Shown in pieces: positions 17,807 to 26,579 of a DNA stretch of 43,394 bases. The notes beneath the pieces were generated by a model. It was not told the origin of the DNA, made no database searches, and saw only the letters and a list, made by a program, of their open reading frames with translations. How positions within the stretch are numbered: position 1 is the first letter of the stretch; every line of letters starts with the position of its first letter. The stretch is from the NCBI GenBank assembly GCA_963783355.1, contig CAWANF010000003.1, forward strand, positions 1 through 43,394, read 5' to 3'. A program made the translations under genes and the position numbers. The DNA comes from CAWANF01 sp963783355. Lineage in GTDB: Bacteria; Bacteroidota; Rhodothermia; Balneolales; DATFMH01.

Positions 17807-19107
17807 ACCGGAAAAAGGTCTTGATTATAACCTATTATTGGCCGCCGAGCGGAGGTTCCGGTGTTCAGCGATGGTTAAAATTCACCAAATATCTTCGTAA
17901 ATTTGGCTGGGAACCGGTCATTTACACTCCCGAAAATCCTGAAGCGCCTGCAACAGACGAGAGTTTACATAAAGATATTCCCGAAGGTATTGAGGTCATA
18001 CAACGCCCCATCTGGGAACCATATTCTTTTTATAAAAGATTTACCGGACAGAAAAAAGAAGCACGGGTCGGAACCGGATTTTTAGCGGAAGAGAAAAAGC
18101 CGGGGCTGGCAGAAAAAATTGCCGTTTGGATTAGGGGAAACCTTTTTATTCCCGATGCTCGTAAATATTGGATTAAACCTTCTGTTCGTTTTTTAACATC
18201 CTATTTAAAAGCTCATCCGGTGGACACCATCGTCTCAACAGGTCCGCCTCATTCCATGCATCTCATTGCTATGGGTGTACGTAACAAAACACACATTCCA
18301 TGGCTGGCTGATTTTCGGGATCCATGGACTGAAATTGATTTTTATGACGAATTGATGCTGTCTAAATGGGCTGACCGGAAACATCATAAGCTCGAATTGG
18401 AAGTCCTGAATCATTCCGATAGGATTACAGTTGTAAGTCCGACAATGAAAAAGGAATTCGAAGTCATGGCAAGCAAACAGGTAGATTTGCTGACAAACGG
18501 ATTCGATGATGAAGATTATACTGACGAATATTTCGAACCGGATAAGAAATTTACCCTGGCACATATCGGAACTATGGTCCAATCCCGGAATCCCATTGTC
18601 TTATGGGAGGCTTTATCCGGACTAAAAAAAACGAACCCTGAATTGATTCAGCATTTTCGTTTTAAACTGATCGGAAAAGTCGATATCTCAATTTTAGAAA
18701 CAGCTAAAGAGTATAAATTGGATTCACTCTTAGAAAAGATAGATTATGTTCCGCATGATGAAGTTATTCGCCAGCAACGGCAAAGCCAGGTACTTCTAAT
18801 GATCCTTAACAATACCCGAAATGCCAAAGGAATCCTCACTGGTAAATTTTTCGAATATATGGCGGCCAAAAGGCCCATCATTTGTATAGGCCCTTCCGAC
18901 AGTGATACGGCTAAAATTTTGAAGGAGTTGGATGTAGGATACGTCGTCGGATTTGAGGATGTCGGTAAAATGAAAGAAGTACTTATAAAATTATATGATG
19001 CTTATACTAAAAATGAAGATTTTATTGAGCAAATTAATATAAATCGTTATTCGAGGCGTAGTTTAACTGAGCGATTAGCATCGATTTTAAATGAATTGGC
19101 CCCATGA
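17803..19107 (+). CDS. Glycosyltransferase, GT4-like (GT-B fold)
   Basis: This 434-residue protein resembles group 1 glycosyltransferases with an N-terminal GT4-like acceptor domain. It opens VLIITYYWPPSGGSGVQR, the motif of this sub-group, and continues with STGPPHSMH and WLADFRDPW; the C-terminal donor domain has GTMVQSRNP and GKFFEYMAAKRPIICIGP. It likely transfers a sugar from a nucleotide donor on the cytoplasmic face of the inner membrane; sugar and acceptor are unknown. It overlaps YfhO and the epimerase by 4 bases on each side (ATGA), so the three genes form a coupled operon. Confidence 0.88.
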   Translation: MNRKKVLIITYYWPPSGGSGVQRWLKFTKYLRKFGWEPVIYTPENPEAPATDESLHKDIPEGIEVIQRPIWEPYSFYKRFTGQKKEARVGTGFLAEEKKPGLAEKIAVWIRGNLFIPDARKYWIKPSVRFLTSYLKAHPVDTIVSTGPPHSMHLIAMGVRNKTHIPWLADFRDPWTEIDFYDELMLSKWADRKHHKLELEVLNHSDRITVVSPTMKKEFEVMASKQVDLLTNGFDDEDYTDEYFEPDKKFTLAHIGTMVQSRNPIVLWEALSGLKKTNPELIQHFRFKLIGKVDISILETAKEYKLDSLLEKIDYVPHDEVIRQQRQSQVLLMILNNTRNAKGILTGKFFEYMAAKRPIICIGPSDSDTAKILKELDVGYVVGFEDVGKMKEVLIKLYDAYTKNEDFIEQININRYSRRSLTERLASILNELAP

Positions 19108-20168
19108 AAAAGGTTATCACGATAGTCGGAGCGCGGCCACAATTTATTAAGGCAGCTGTTGTTTCCAAAGCTTTTCAAACAGATGGAATCCCGGAGCTTC
19201 TCATACATACCGGTCAGCATTACGATGTTACCATGAGTGGTGTTTTTTGGGATGAACTGGGTCTTCCCAAACCAGAAATTAATCTTGGAACCGGGTCGGG
19301 CTCCCATGGTGAACAAACTGCTAAAATGCTGGAAGGCATTGAACACGAATTAATAAAACGGCAACAGGATGTATCATGTTTGCTTGTCTATGGAGATACA
19401 AACTCAACACTTGCTGGTGCTTTAGCGGCATCGAAATTAAACATTCCTGTAGTTCACGTGGAAGCAGGATTGCGCAGTTATAACAGGAAGATGCCTGAAG
19501 AGATCAATCGGGTATTGACCGACCATATTTCAGATTTACTCTTCTGTCCGTCGGTTACCAGTGTGGATCGACTAAAAAAAGAGGGAATAGAGCATGGAGT
19601 ATCTGAAACAGGTGATGTAATGTATGATGCTGTTCTCACCTATTCTGAAATAGCTGAAAAAAATGTATTCCTGTCCGACATCACTAATTTAGAACCGTCA
19701 GATTATATTTTATTTACATTACATCGACCAGATAATACCGATCATCCGGAACACCTCGAATCTATCTTGCATGCAGTAGAACAATTAGATAAGCAGGTTA
19801 TCTGGCCTGTCCATCCGCGCAATCGAAAACAACTAAAAAAGTATAAACTGCCCAAGAATCTGTTTGCCACTGAGCCGGTTTCTTACTTCCAAATGATGGT
19901 TCTTTTGAAAAATTGTTTCAAAGTAATGACCGATTCAGGCGGATTGCAAAAAGAGGCCTATTGGATGAAAAAACCGGTGATTACATTGCGCTCGGAAACA
20001 GAGTGGGTGGAGACATTAGAGGGAGGATGGAATATCCTGGCTGGAAATGATACCAATAAAATAATTCAGGCTTATAATGAAATGCCAAAAAATGAATGGA
20101 GCCATCTTTATGGTGATGGTAATGCTTCAAAAAAAATTGCTGGTATAGTGAGAGAACACTTTTATTGA
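19104..20168 (+). CDS. Non-hydrolysing UDP-sugar 2-epimerase, WbpI-like (WecB family)
   Basis: The 354-residue protein belongs to the UDP-GlcNAc 2-epimerase family. It carries IVGARPQFIKAAVVS at the N-terminus, HTGQHYD, YGDTNSTLAGALAASKL, HVEAGLRSYNRKMPEEINR, and TDSGGLQKEA. The GARPQFIKA start, the TEWVE motif and a total length equal to what I recall for Pseudomonas WbpI suggest it acts on UDP-2,3-diacetamido-glucuronic acid, not plain UDP-GlcNAc. This reading is supported by WbpB-, WbpD- and WbpE-like genes 1.2 kb downstream. The alternative is ordinary WecB. Its stop overlaps that of the converging glycosyltransferase by 7 bases. Confidence 0.88.
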   Translation: MKKVITIVGARPQFIKAAVVSKAFQTDGIPELLIHTGQHYDVTMSGVFWDELGLPKPEINLGTGSGSHGEQTAKMLEGIEHELIKRQQDVSCLLVYGDTNSTLAGALAASKLNIPVVHVEAGLRSYNRKMPEEINRVLTDHISDLLFCPSVTSVDRLKKEGIEHGVSETGDVMYDAVLTYSEIAEKNVFLSDITNLEPSDYILFTLHRPDNTDHPEHLESILHAVEQLDKQVIWPVHPRNRKQLKKYKLPKNLFATEPVSYFQMMVLLKNCFKVMTDSGGLQKEAYWMKKPVITLRSETEWVETLEGGWNILAGNDTNKIIQAYNEMPKNEWSHLYGDGNASKKIAGIVREHFY

Positions 20169-21247
20169 TTTGCCAGTTGTTGAAAGAGTTCCGTAAGGGC
20201 CTTTTTCCTTTTGTCAGCTGAATAATTCCGGATGATCCGTTCCCGAGCTTTTTGCCTTGAAATTATTTCAGAATCAATCACTTCCAGTATAGAATCAACT
20301 ATTTCATCTATATTCGGATTTTCGACAATTCTCCCTGTTTCTCCAATAATATCCGGTATTCCAAACACATTGCTTCCCACTACAGTACATCCACAAAGCA
20401 TAGCTTCACAAACCACATTCGGCAGTCCCTCTATCCGGGATAATTGAACATATGCCGAACTCTGCTGATAAATTTTCACTAATTCATTTCGCTTTATAGA
20501 GCTTTTTAAAACCACATTTTCAGGTATATCAAATCGTGATTTCATATGTTGGGCATATTCGTCCGTTACTCCAACTATAACTACTTTGATATCCGGTATC
20601 TTTGCCGCTGCTTCCAGCAACAAATCAATACCTTTTATTTGAAAAGTGCGATCGGAATTGATATAGGCAACCATACAAATCCGACGTAATCTTTTACCCT
20701 CATAAAAAGGCCATTCATCCGGATTGTAGCCCGTCGGCATAGGTAGAATCGGCGTTTTCAGATCTGGCAGAATAGTTTTTAATCCGAATTCCCGTTCATT
20801 AGGCCATAATGTGTATTTGTTCCGAGAACTGATAAGTTTCCCGGATACAGGAAGTAACATTGTGGCTCTTTTCAGGATATACTTGGCAATAGGCCCTCTC
20901 CATTTACTATAAAATACGCCATGTTTATACTCAGGCAGATTAAAACAGTCAAAGCCTCCCATACTAATGACTACCGGTTTCTTGAAAATACGGGCAAAGA
21001 TAACCGGAATTAGCATGTGATAATCGGCAAACCAGCCATAAATAATGTCGACATTGCGAATATTTTTAATGAACCAGAGTTTTTGATGAATCCAGCGCGT
21101 AAGAATGGACCCAAAAGTGCTTTTAAGTCCTTCTCCGAAATAAAAAGTTCGAATATCAAACGTATCTTTCAGATAAGCCAAATCATCATCGACGAAGCTG
21201 GTTCGATTTAAAAAATTGAAAAGTACGACTTTCTTATCCTTGTGCAT
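20162..21247 (-). CDS. Glycosyltransferase, GT4 family
   Basis: This is a 361-residue GT-B glycosyltransferase. The N-terminal half includes DIIYGWFADYHML and VVISMGGFDCF; the C-terminal GT4 donor domain carries GIDLLLEAAAKIPDIKVV and the E-x7-E-type motif SRIEGLPNVVCEAM, followed by GCTVVGSNVFGIPDI. It is cytoplasmic or membrane-associated and presumably adds a sugar to a surface glycan. The gene faces the opposite way to the genes around it, converging on the epimerase and diverging from the WbpB-like gene across 162 bases. That suggests it was inserted or inverted within the cluster. Confidence 0.88.
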   Translation of the reverse strand: MHKDKKVVLFNFLNRTSFVDDDLAYLKDTFDIRTFYFGEGLKSTFGSILTRWIHQKLWFIKNIRNVDIIYGWFADYHMLIPVIFARIFKKPVVISMGGFDCFNLPEYKHGVFYSKWRGPIAKYILKRATMLLPVSGKLISSRNKYTLWPNEREFGLKTILPDLKTPILPMPTGYNPDEWPFYEGKRLRRICMVAYINSDRTFQIKGIDLLLEAAAKIPDIKVVIVGVTDEYAQHMKSRFDIPENVVLKSSIKRNELVKIYQQSSAYVQLSRIEGLPNVVCEAMLCGCTVVGSNVFGIPDIIGETGRIVENPNIDEIVDSILEVIDSEIISRQKARERIIRNYSADKRKKALTELFQQLANQ

Positions 21248-21409
21248 CTTATTTCTCTTTTCGGAATTGTATGAAATTCAATCTCTTCTTAAATATAAAT
21301 GCCCGATCTTATGTTTATCAATATAGAAATATGGTACAAATGCAGTCCCATTCATAAGAGTATTTATTATATTCACATCTTATCATTATAAAAACATGTT
21401 TGAATAACA

Positions 21410-22444
21410 ATGATTGAAAAAAAGAGCACTTTTGAAAAAAATACATTGGTTATCGGATCAGGTTACTGGGGTAAAAATCTTGTAAGGAATTTTTCTGAAT
21501 TAGGTGCTTTATTCGGTATCTGTGATAAGAATCGGGAAACCCTTCAAAAATTCAAAGTCCAATATCCGGGAATACAAATCTTTGAGAATCTGGAAGAAGC
21601 GCTTGCCGAGGAAGCTATCGAGCATGTTGCCATAGCCACTCCGGCAGAAACACACTTCAAAATGGCCCAGACTTGTCTACTGGCTGGGAAAAATGTTTTC
21701 GTTGAAAAACCACTGGCACTCACTTTTGCTCATGGACTCAGCCTTGTTAAGCTAAGTGAAAAGGTGAAAAAAAACTTGTTTGTAGGTCATCTGCTCGAAT
21801 ATCATGGAGCAGTGAAAAAATTGAATGAAATGACTGAAAATGGAGAACTTGGAGACATTCAATATATTTACAGTAATCGCCTGAACCTTGGGAAATTCAG
21901 AACAGAAGAAAATATTCTCTGGAGTTTTGCACCACATGATATTTCTGTCATCTTAAAATTATTGAAAACGATGCCTCTTGAGGTTTCCTGTTTTGGTGGT
22001 TCATATCTTCAACCTAACATTGCCGATACAACGGTTACTAATATGCTATTCGATAAGGGAGTCAGGGCCCATATTTTCGTAAGCTGGCTGCATCCTTTTA
22101 AAGAACAAAAACTAGTGGTCGTAGGATCTAAAAAAATGGCTGTTTTTAACGATGTGAGTGCCGATCAAAAATTATTGATTTATGATCAGGGTGTCGATTG
22201 GATTGATAACCGCCCTGTTCCAAAAAAACAGAAGGGAACTGTGGTTCCTTTCGAAAGCTCAGAACCGCTGCGTGATGAATGTATTGCTTTTCTAACTACA
22301 TCGAAAGAAGGAAAACTACCGGTTACGGATGGTTATAACGGGCTGAGAGTCCTGCGGATTCTTCGGGCATCTCAGCATTCATTGCAAACAGATGGCCGGG
22401 CAGTGCCTATTTATGAATCATATGAAGAATTGAATACTATATGA
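21410..22444 (+). CDS. Gfo/Idh/MocA oxidoreductase, WbpB-like
   Basis: The 344-residue protein has an N-terminal NAD(P) Rossmann fold (VIGSGYWGKN at about residues 14-23) and the Gfo/Idh/MocA signature EKPLAL near residues 97-102, with the C-terminal alpha/beta domain carrying LLEYHGAVKKL and WSFAPHDIS. In the Wbp pathway such an enzyme oxidises C3 of UDP-GlcNAcA. The next genes are the acetyltransferase and the aminotransferase of the same pathway, and it overlaps the acetyltransferase by 4 bases. WbpB-like assignment rests on this context. Confidence 0.87.
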   Translation: MIEKKSTFEKNTLVIGSGYWGKNLVRNFSELGALFGICDKNRETLQKFKVQYPGIQIFENLEEALAEEAIEHVAIATPAETHFKMAQTCLLAGKNVFVEKPLALTFAHGLSLVKLSEKVKKNLFVGHLLEYHGAVKKLNEMTENGELGDIQYIYSNRLNLGKFRTEENILWSFAPHDISVILKLLKTMPLEVSCFGGSYLQPNIADTTVTNMLFDKGVRAHIFVSWLHPFKEQKLVVVGSKKMAVFNDVSADQKLLIYDQGVDWIDNRPVPKKQKGTVVPFESSEPLRDECIAFLTTSKEGKLPVTDGYNGLRVLRILRASQHSLQTDGRAVPIYESYEELNTI

Positions 22445-23034
22445 ACGATAAGAAGGAAACGAAATACTTTGTTCATCCAACGGCAATAGTCGATGAGCCC
22501 TGCCAAATAGGCGAAGGAACAAAAATTTGGCATTGGGTTCACATAATGCAAGGTGCTGTTATCGGGAATAATTGCAACCTCGGACAGAATGTTTTTGTCG
22601 CAAGTAAAACCGTTTTAGGTAATAATGTTAAAGTTCAGAACAATGTTTCCATTTACGATGAAGTCATTCTTGAAGACGATGTGTTTTGCGGCCCGAGTAT
22701 GGTTTTCACCAATGTCATCAATCCGAGAAGCCATGTTTCCAGGAAACATGAATATCTTAAAACTATTGTGAAAAAAGGGGCCAGTATTGGAGCCAACGCT
22801 ACGATTGTTTGCGGAAACACCATTGGCCGGTATGCTTTTATCGGGGCCGGAAGCGTGGTCACTAAAAATGTGCCCGATTATGCCCTGATGGTTGGCGTAC
22901 CTGCACGGCGCATCGGTTGGGTTTCTCGCTCGGGTAATCGATTATTATTTGATGAGAATGGTGAAGCACACTGCCCGGAAACGAATGAATTGTACAAGTT
23001 GAAAGACGATATTGTAACTTTCACAGAATCTTAA
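22441..23034 (+). CDS. Left-handed beta-helix N-acetyltransferase, WbpD-like
   Basis: This 197-residue hexapeptide-repeat acetyltransferase has the family start VHPTAIVDEPCQIGEGTKIW, followed by HIMQGAVIGNNCNLGQNVFV, and later GASIGANATIVCGNTIGRY and VGVPARRIGW. It matches WbpD/WlbB enzymes that acetylate the 3-amino group of UDP-GlcNAc(3NH2)A using acetyl-CoA. The start codon overlaps the end of the WbpB-like gene. A short acidic tail follows residue 165. Confidence 0.9.
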   Translation: MNDKKETKYFVHPTAIVDEPCQIGEGTKIWHWVHIMQGAVIGNNCNLGQNVFVASKTVLGNNVKVQNNVSIYDEVILEDDVFCGPSMVFTNVINPRSHVSRKHEYLKTIVKKGASIGANATIVCGNTIGRYAFIGAGSVVTKNVPDYALMVGVPARRIGWVSRSGNRLLFDENGEAHCPETNELYKLKDDIVTFTES

Positions 23035-23047
23035 AAATTAAACTATT

Positions 23048-24298
23048 ATGTCAGAATCATTTGTAATTAACAATGTTCCCCTTTTGGATCTGGAAGCGCA
23101 ATATCAGACCATAAAGGAGGACATTAGGATAGCAATAGGTGAAATCATTGAGAGCCAGAAATTTATTATGGGCCAATCGGTTAGCAAACTTGAAGAGCGC
23201 ATTGCCCAATACTCGCACACAAAATACGGAATTGCCTGTGCATCCGGTTCCGATGCCCTGCTCCTTTCATTGATGGCTTTAAAAATTCAACCCGGCGATT
23301 TAGTGCTAACTACACCGTATACTTTTTTTGCCACAGCCGGTGCCGTTGCCCGCCTTGGAGCCATCCCTGTTTTCCTGGATATCAATCCGATTGATTATAA
23401 TCTTGATCCAAATCAACTCGAAAGTTTTTTGAATGGAGAACATTCATTAAATGAAAAATTTGGCAGCGATATCAGCCGTGTAAAAGCTATCATTCCTGTT
23501 CATTTATACGGTCAATGCGCCGACATGGATCCTATTCTTGAAATTGCCAAAAAATTTGATTTGCCGGTCATTGAAGATGCCGCACAAGCTATTGGAGCAC
23601 AATACAAAGGCAATAAAGCGGGAAATATGGGCGATACGGGCTGCTTCAGTTTCTTCCCGAGCAAAAATCTTGGCGGCTATGGCGATGGCGGCATGATCAC
23701 TTCAAATCGAGATGATCTTACCGATCTTCTACGCATTTTACGGTTGCATGGCTCCCGGCCTAAATATCATCATAAAATTGTTGGCATCAACAGCCGTCTG
23801 GATAGCTTGCAGGCGGCCATTTTGAATGTGAAACTCGATCATTTAGATGATTGGTCTGATGAAAGACGGAAAAAAGCCCTGAATTATAACAGATTATTCG
23901 AAAAGGCCGGAGTTGTCATAGACAATAAAGCCATGGAATCCGGACAAATTGCAAAAGCCCTGAAAAATGAGCCAGATAAGCTTCTCCCACCTGTTGAAAC
24001 AACTGGTGATCCAAATACAGGAGGGCGGCATATTTATCATCAATATGTCATCAGAACCGAAAAAAGAGATTATGTGCAGGAGCAGCTTTCGAAAGCAAAT
24101 ATCGGATCGGCTATTTATTATCCTATCTCTTTACACGAGCAGGAATGTTTTTCAGATCTTGGTTACAAAACTTCTGATTGTCAGCATGCCTATGATGCCA
24201 GCAAACAGACATTGGCTCTGCCGGTCTATCCGGAGCTAAGTGAAGATCAACAGGAATTTGTTGTTCAACACGTCGTAAAAGTATTGGAAGAAGCTTAA
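23048..24298 (+). CDS. DegT/DnrJ/EryC1-family sugar aminotransferase, WbpE-like
   Basis: This PLP-dependent enzyme aminates a keto nucleotide-sugar. Seen motifs: ACASGSDALLLSLMAL, VIEDAAQAIGAQYKG, and the PLP-lysine region FSFFPSKNLGGYGDGGM. It fits WbpE/WlbC, the 3-aminotransferase of the UDP-diacetamido-uronate route. At 416 residues it is longer than the WbpE I know, owing partly to an insert near residues 290-320 (KAMESGQIAKALKNEPDK region). It starts 13 bases after the acetyltransferase and ends the operon; hisS follows after 98 bases. Confidence 0.9.
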   Translation: MSESFVINNVPLLDLEAQYQTIKEDIRIAIGEIIESQKFIMGQSVSKLEERIAQYSHTKYGIACASGSDALLLSLMALKIQPGDLVLTTPYTFFATAGAVARLGAIPVFLDINPIDYNLDPNQLESFLNGEHSLNEKFGSDISRVKAIIPVHLYGQCADMDPILEIAKKFDLPVIEDAAQAIGAQYKGNKAGNMGDTGCFSFFPSKNLGGYGDGGMITSNRDDLTDLLRILRLHGSRPKYHHKIVGINSRLDSLQAAILNVKLDHLDDWSDERRKKALNYNRLFEKAGVVIDNKAMESGQIAKALKNEPDKLLPPVETTGDPNTGGRHIYHQYVIRTEKRDYVQEQLSKANIGSAIYYPISLHEQECFSDLGYKTSDCQHAYDASKQTLALPVYPELSEDQQEFVVQHVVKVLEEA

Positions 24299-24396
24299 TA
24301 AGACGCTCCTACATTTCATTTACAAATCATGTATTTTTACGGCGCAAAAAGTTTAATACTTAAGTAATAAGTTGAATATCAAACAAAACGGCAACT

Positions 24397-25656
24397 ATGG
24401 CTAAAGCTCTTTTTACAACACATCACGGAATGGTCGATATTCTCCCCGGAGAGGTCGAAAAATGGCAGTATGTTGAAAAAATAATTCGTGAAGTGGCACA
24501 GGAATTTCATTTCCAGGAGATCCGTACCCCAATTATGGAACAGACGGAACTGATTGCGCGGGGTGTTGGCCAGTTAACCGATATTGTATCAAAAGAGATG
24601 TTCGCCTTCGACCGCGGTGACGATCATTACGTTTTGCGTCCCGAAGGTACCGCACCAGTGGCACGGGCTTATGTGGAACATCATCTCGATCAGCGCGGCG
24701 GAACGCAACAGTTATTTTATATCGGTCCGATGTTTCGGGCCGAACGTCCGCAAAAAGGACGTCAACGGCAATTTCACCAATTTGGTGCGGAAATATTAGG
24801 CAGTTCTGATCCCCTGGCCGATGTCGAGATAATATCATTTATGATGGCCGTGTATCGGAAAATCGGCCTGCAGAATTTTAAATTAAAAATCAATTCTGTC
24901 GGTGATCCGGAAAGCCGGGTCGTATATAAAGAAGCGTTGCAGAATCATTTCAGAGCTAACCTGAAAAAGCTGAGCAAGATTTCCCAACAGCGTTTTGAGA
25001 CAAATCCTATGCGCATTCTCGATTCCAAGGAAGCGGAAGATCAGCCTTACATCAGCGACGCCCCGCTGATCACCGATTACCTGAATGAAGAATGTACAAA
25101 TCATTATAACCTGGTAAAGAAATACCTAAATGCGCTCGATATTTCCTTCGAGGAAGATCCGTACCTTGTACGCGGCCTTGATTACTATACTAAAACGGCA
25201 TTTGAGCTCATCAGCCCGGATTTGGGTTCGCAGGATGCCCTGGGAGGCGGTGGACGCTATGATTTGCTGGTTGAAGAAATTGGCGGCAAAGCCACCCCGG
25301 CCGTGGGTTTTGCAGCCGGCATCGAACGTCTTATGATTGCCTGCGAAACATTGGGAATCGAACTTGGGGCCACCAAACCCCTTGATGTTTACATTGTTAC
25401 TTATGGTGAAGCTGCCCGTGCCTGGGCCATCGAACATATTCGCCAAATACGTGAAAGCGGGGTCTCGTGTACCACCGATTATGCCGGACGCTCTTTCAGG
25501 GCTCAGATGAAAGACGCCAACCGTGAAAATGCCCGTTATTGTATTATCGTGGGTGAAGATGAATTGGCTTCCGGTACCTTTACTTTTCGGGATATGCAGG
25601 CAAGCGAAGAGCAATCACTTTCTTTGGATGATATCATTACTATTTTAAAGCGTTAA
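24397..25656 (+). CDS. hisS: Histidine--tRNA ligase
   Basis: HisRS charges tRNA-His in the cytoplasm. The 419-residue class II enzyme has motif 2 in FYIGPMFRAERPQKGRQR, the histidine-specific LVRGLDYYTKTAFE and the glycine-rich ALGGGGRYD, followed by AVGFAAGIERL (motif 3) and an anticodon-binding C-terminal domain. The start gives ALFTTHHGMVDILPGE, the expected start for the family. It is preceded by its own 98-base spacer, which contains a weak TATTTTTA box at 24332-24339. Confidence 0.96.
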   Translation: MAKALFTTHHGMVDILPGEVEKWQYVEKIIREVAQEFHFQEIRTPIMEQTELIARGVGQLTDIVSKEMFAFDRGDDHYVLRPEGTAPVARAYVEHHLDQRGGTQQLFYIGPMFRAERPQKGRQRQFHQFGAEILGSSDPLADVEIISFMMAVYRKIGLQNFKLKINSVGDPESRVVYKEALQNHFRANLKKLSKISQQRFETNPMRILDSKEAEDQPYISDAPLITDYLNEECTNHYNLVKKYLNALDISFEEDPYLVRGLDYYTKTAFELISPDLGSQDALGGGGRYDLLVEEIGGKATPAVGFAAGIERLMIACETLGIELGATKPLDVYIVTYGEAARAWAIEHIRQIRESGVSCTTDYAGRSFRAQMKDANRENARYCIIVGEDELASGTFTFRDMQASEEQSLSLDDIITILKR

Positions 25657-25672
25657 CCAGAAGTGTGTTTGC

Positions 25673-25888
25673 TTAGCCACATTCTTCCAATATAAATATC
25701 TCTTCAACCGGAATTTTTAATACCTTGGCCAGTCTTAAAGCCAGTACCGTTGATGGAATGAACCTGCCATTTTCAACGGTGTTGATTGTTTTACGCGTTA
25801 CATGAACAAGGCCTGCAAGCTCTTCCTGTGTAAGATTGTTCTTAGCCCTCTGCACCTTTAAAGTATTTTTAAGCCTGACTTTCTTCAT
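25673..25888 (-). CDS. Small XRE-family HTH regulator
   Basis: The 71-residue DNA-binding protein is a single helix-turn-helix domain: LKVQRAKNNLTQEELAGLV then TRKTINTVENGRFIPS as turn plus recognition helix, and LRLAKVLKIPVEEIFI. I chose the ATG at 25888; the longer frame starts with TTG at 25933 and adds 15 residues unlike HTH proteins. Its start lies 20 bases inside the upstream membrane-protein gene, so the pair is translationally coupled. The arrangement resembles YozG-type regulators paired with small membrane proteins. Target genes are unknown. Confidence 0.88.
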   Translation of the reverse strand: MKKVRLKNTLKVQRAKNNLTQEELAGLVHVTRKTINTVENGRFIPSTVLALRLAKVLKIPVEEIFILEECG

Positions 25889-26336
25889 ATTGCTGCTTGT
25901 CTTCAAGGATAATAAAGGATACCAAAGGCGCAATCACCCCGATTAATATGTTGATTTTCAGGATAGCATCTGCATTAACCGGAACAAATAAGTTAACGAT
26001 AAGTAAAAAAGCCTGGATTATTAATAATACAAAAAACGAATTTTTGAATGATTCGTGACGAATATGGGTATAAAATTCATCGTTGAGAGCCAATCCAATC
26101 TCTTCATTTTTCTTTAATTCTTTTTGGGCCTTTATCAATCCGATAAGCTGGACGAGCCAATAGGCCCAGCCTAAAAGCTCAATTACTACGATAGCCATAT
26201 GTAAAACATTGAAGTGTTGAATTGATGGCACAATGGATGTTAATGTAATCATTCCCCACCAAATACCGTACCCGACAGTAAACCGAATTAATCTTTTCCT
26301 TCTCTTTTGATTATATAGTTCCGTTTGGTTTATCAT
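25869..26336 (-). CDS. Small integral membrane protein paired with an XRE regulator
   Basis: This 155-residue protein has four predicted membrane helices (about residues 18-35, 44-68, 98-118 and 128-146) and a charged N-terminus. I do not recognise a named enzyme family; similar proteins sit beside small XRE regulators in many bacteria. The ATG at 26336 is supported by GGAAGGA at 26343-26349 with good spacing; an upstream TTG at 26351 lies right beside that site and is less likely. It overlaps the HTH gene, implying co-expression; it may sense a membrane signal or be the regulated effector. Confidence 0.75.
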   Translation of the reverse strand: MINQTELYNQKRRKRLIRFTVGYGIWWGMITLTSIVPSIQHFNVLHMAIVVIELLGWAYWLVQLIGLIKAQKELKKNEEIGLALNDEFYTHIRHESFKNSFFVLLIIQAFLLIVNLFVPVNADAILKINILIGVIAPLVSFIILEDKQQYEESQA

Positions 26337-26351
26337 TTTAAATCCTTCCAA

Positions 26352-26579
26352 TATTGTATAACATAAACTTCCCTAAATGTAACATACTTGTTACTTTTAT
26401 TCAAATCGTTTTTTTGAATGCCATTTTTAATTATTCATTCTTAACCAAACAAATAATCAAATTCAGTTCATTCTTCTTGGATTTCGCTTCCCTTTTATTA
26501 GATTGCATATATATTACTGTTCATCAAGAGATTATGTCGTTTTTATCCGTCTTCATAAACTGAAATCAACGCGCTTTCT
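26352..26579. other. Divergent promoter region (membrane/HTH pair and antiporter)
   Basis: This 228-base AT-rich spacer has no convincing gene. It must hold promoters for both directions. I see no clear operator repeat for the XRE regulator. Confidence 0.4.
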
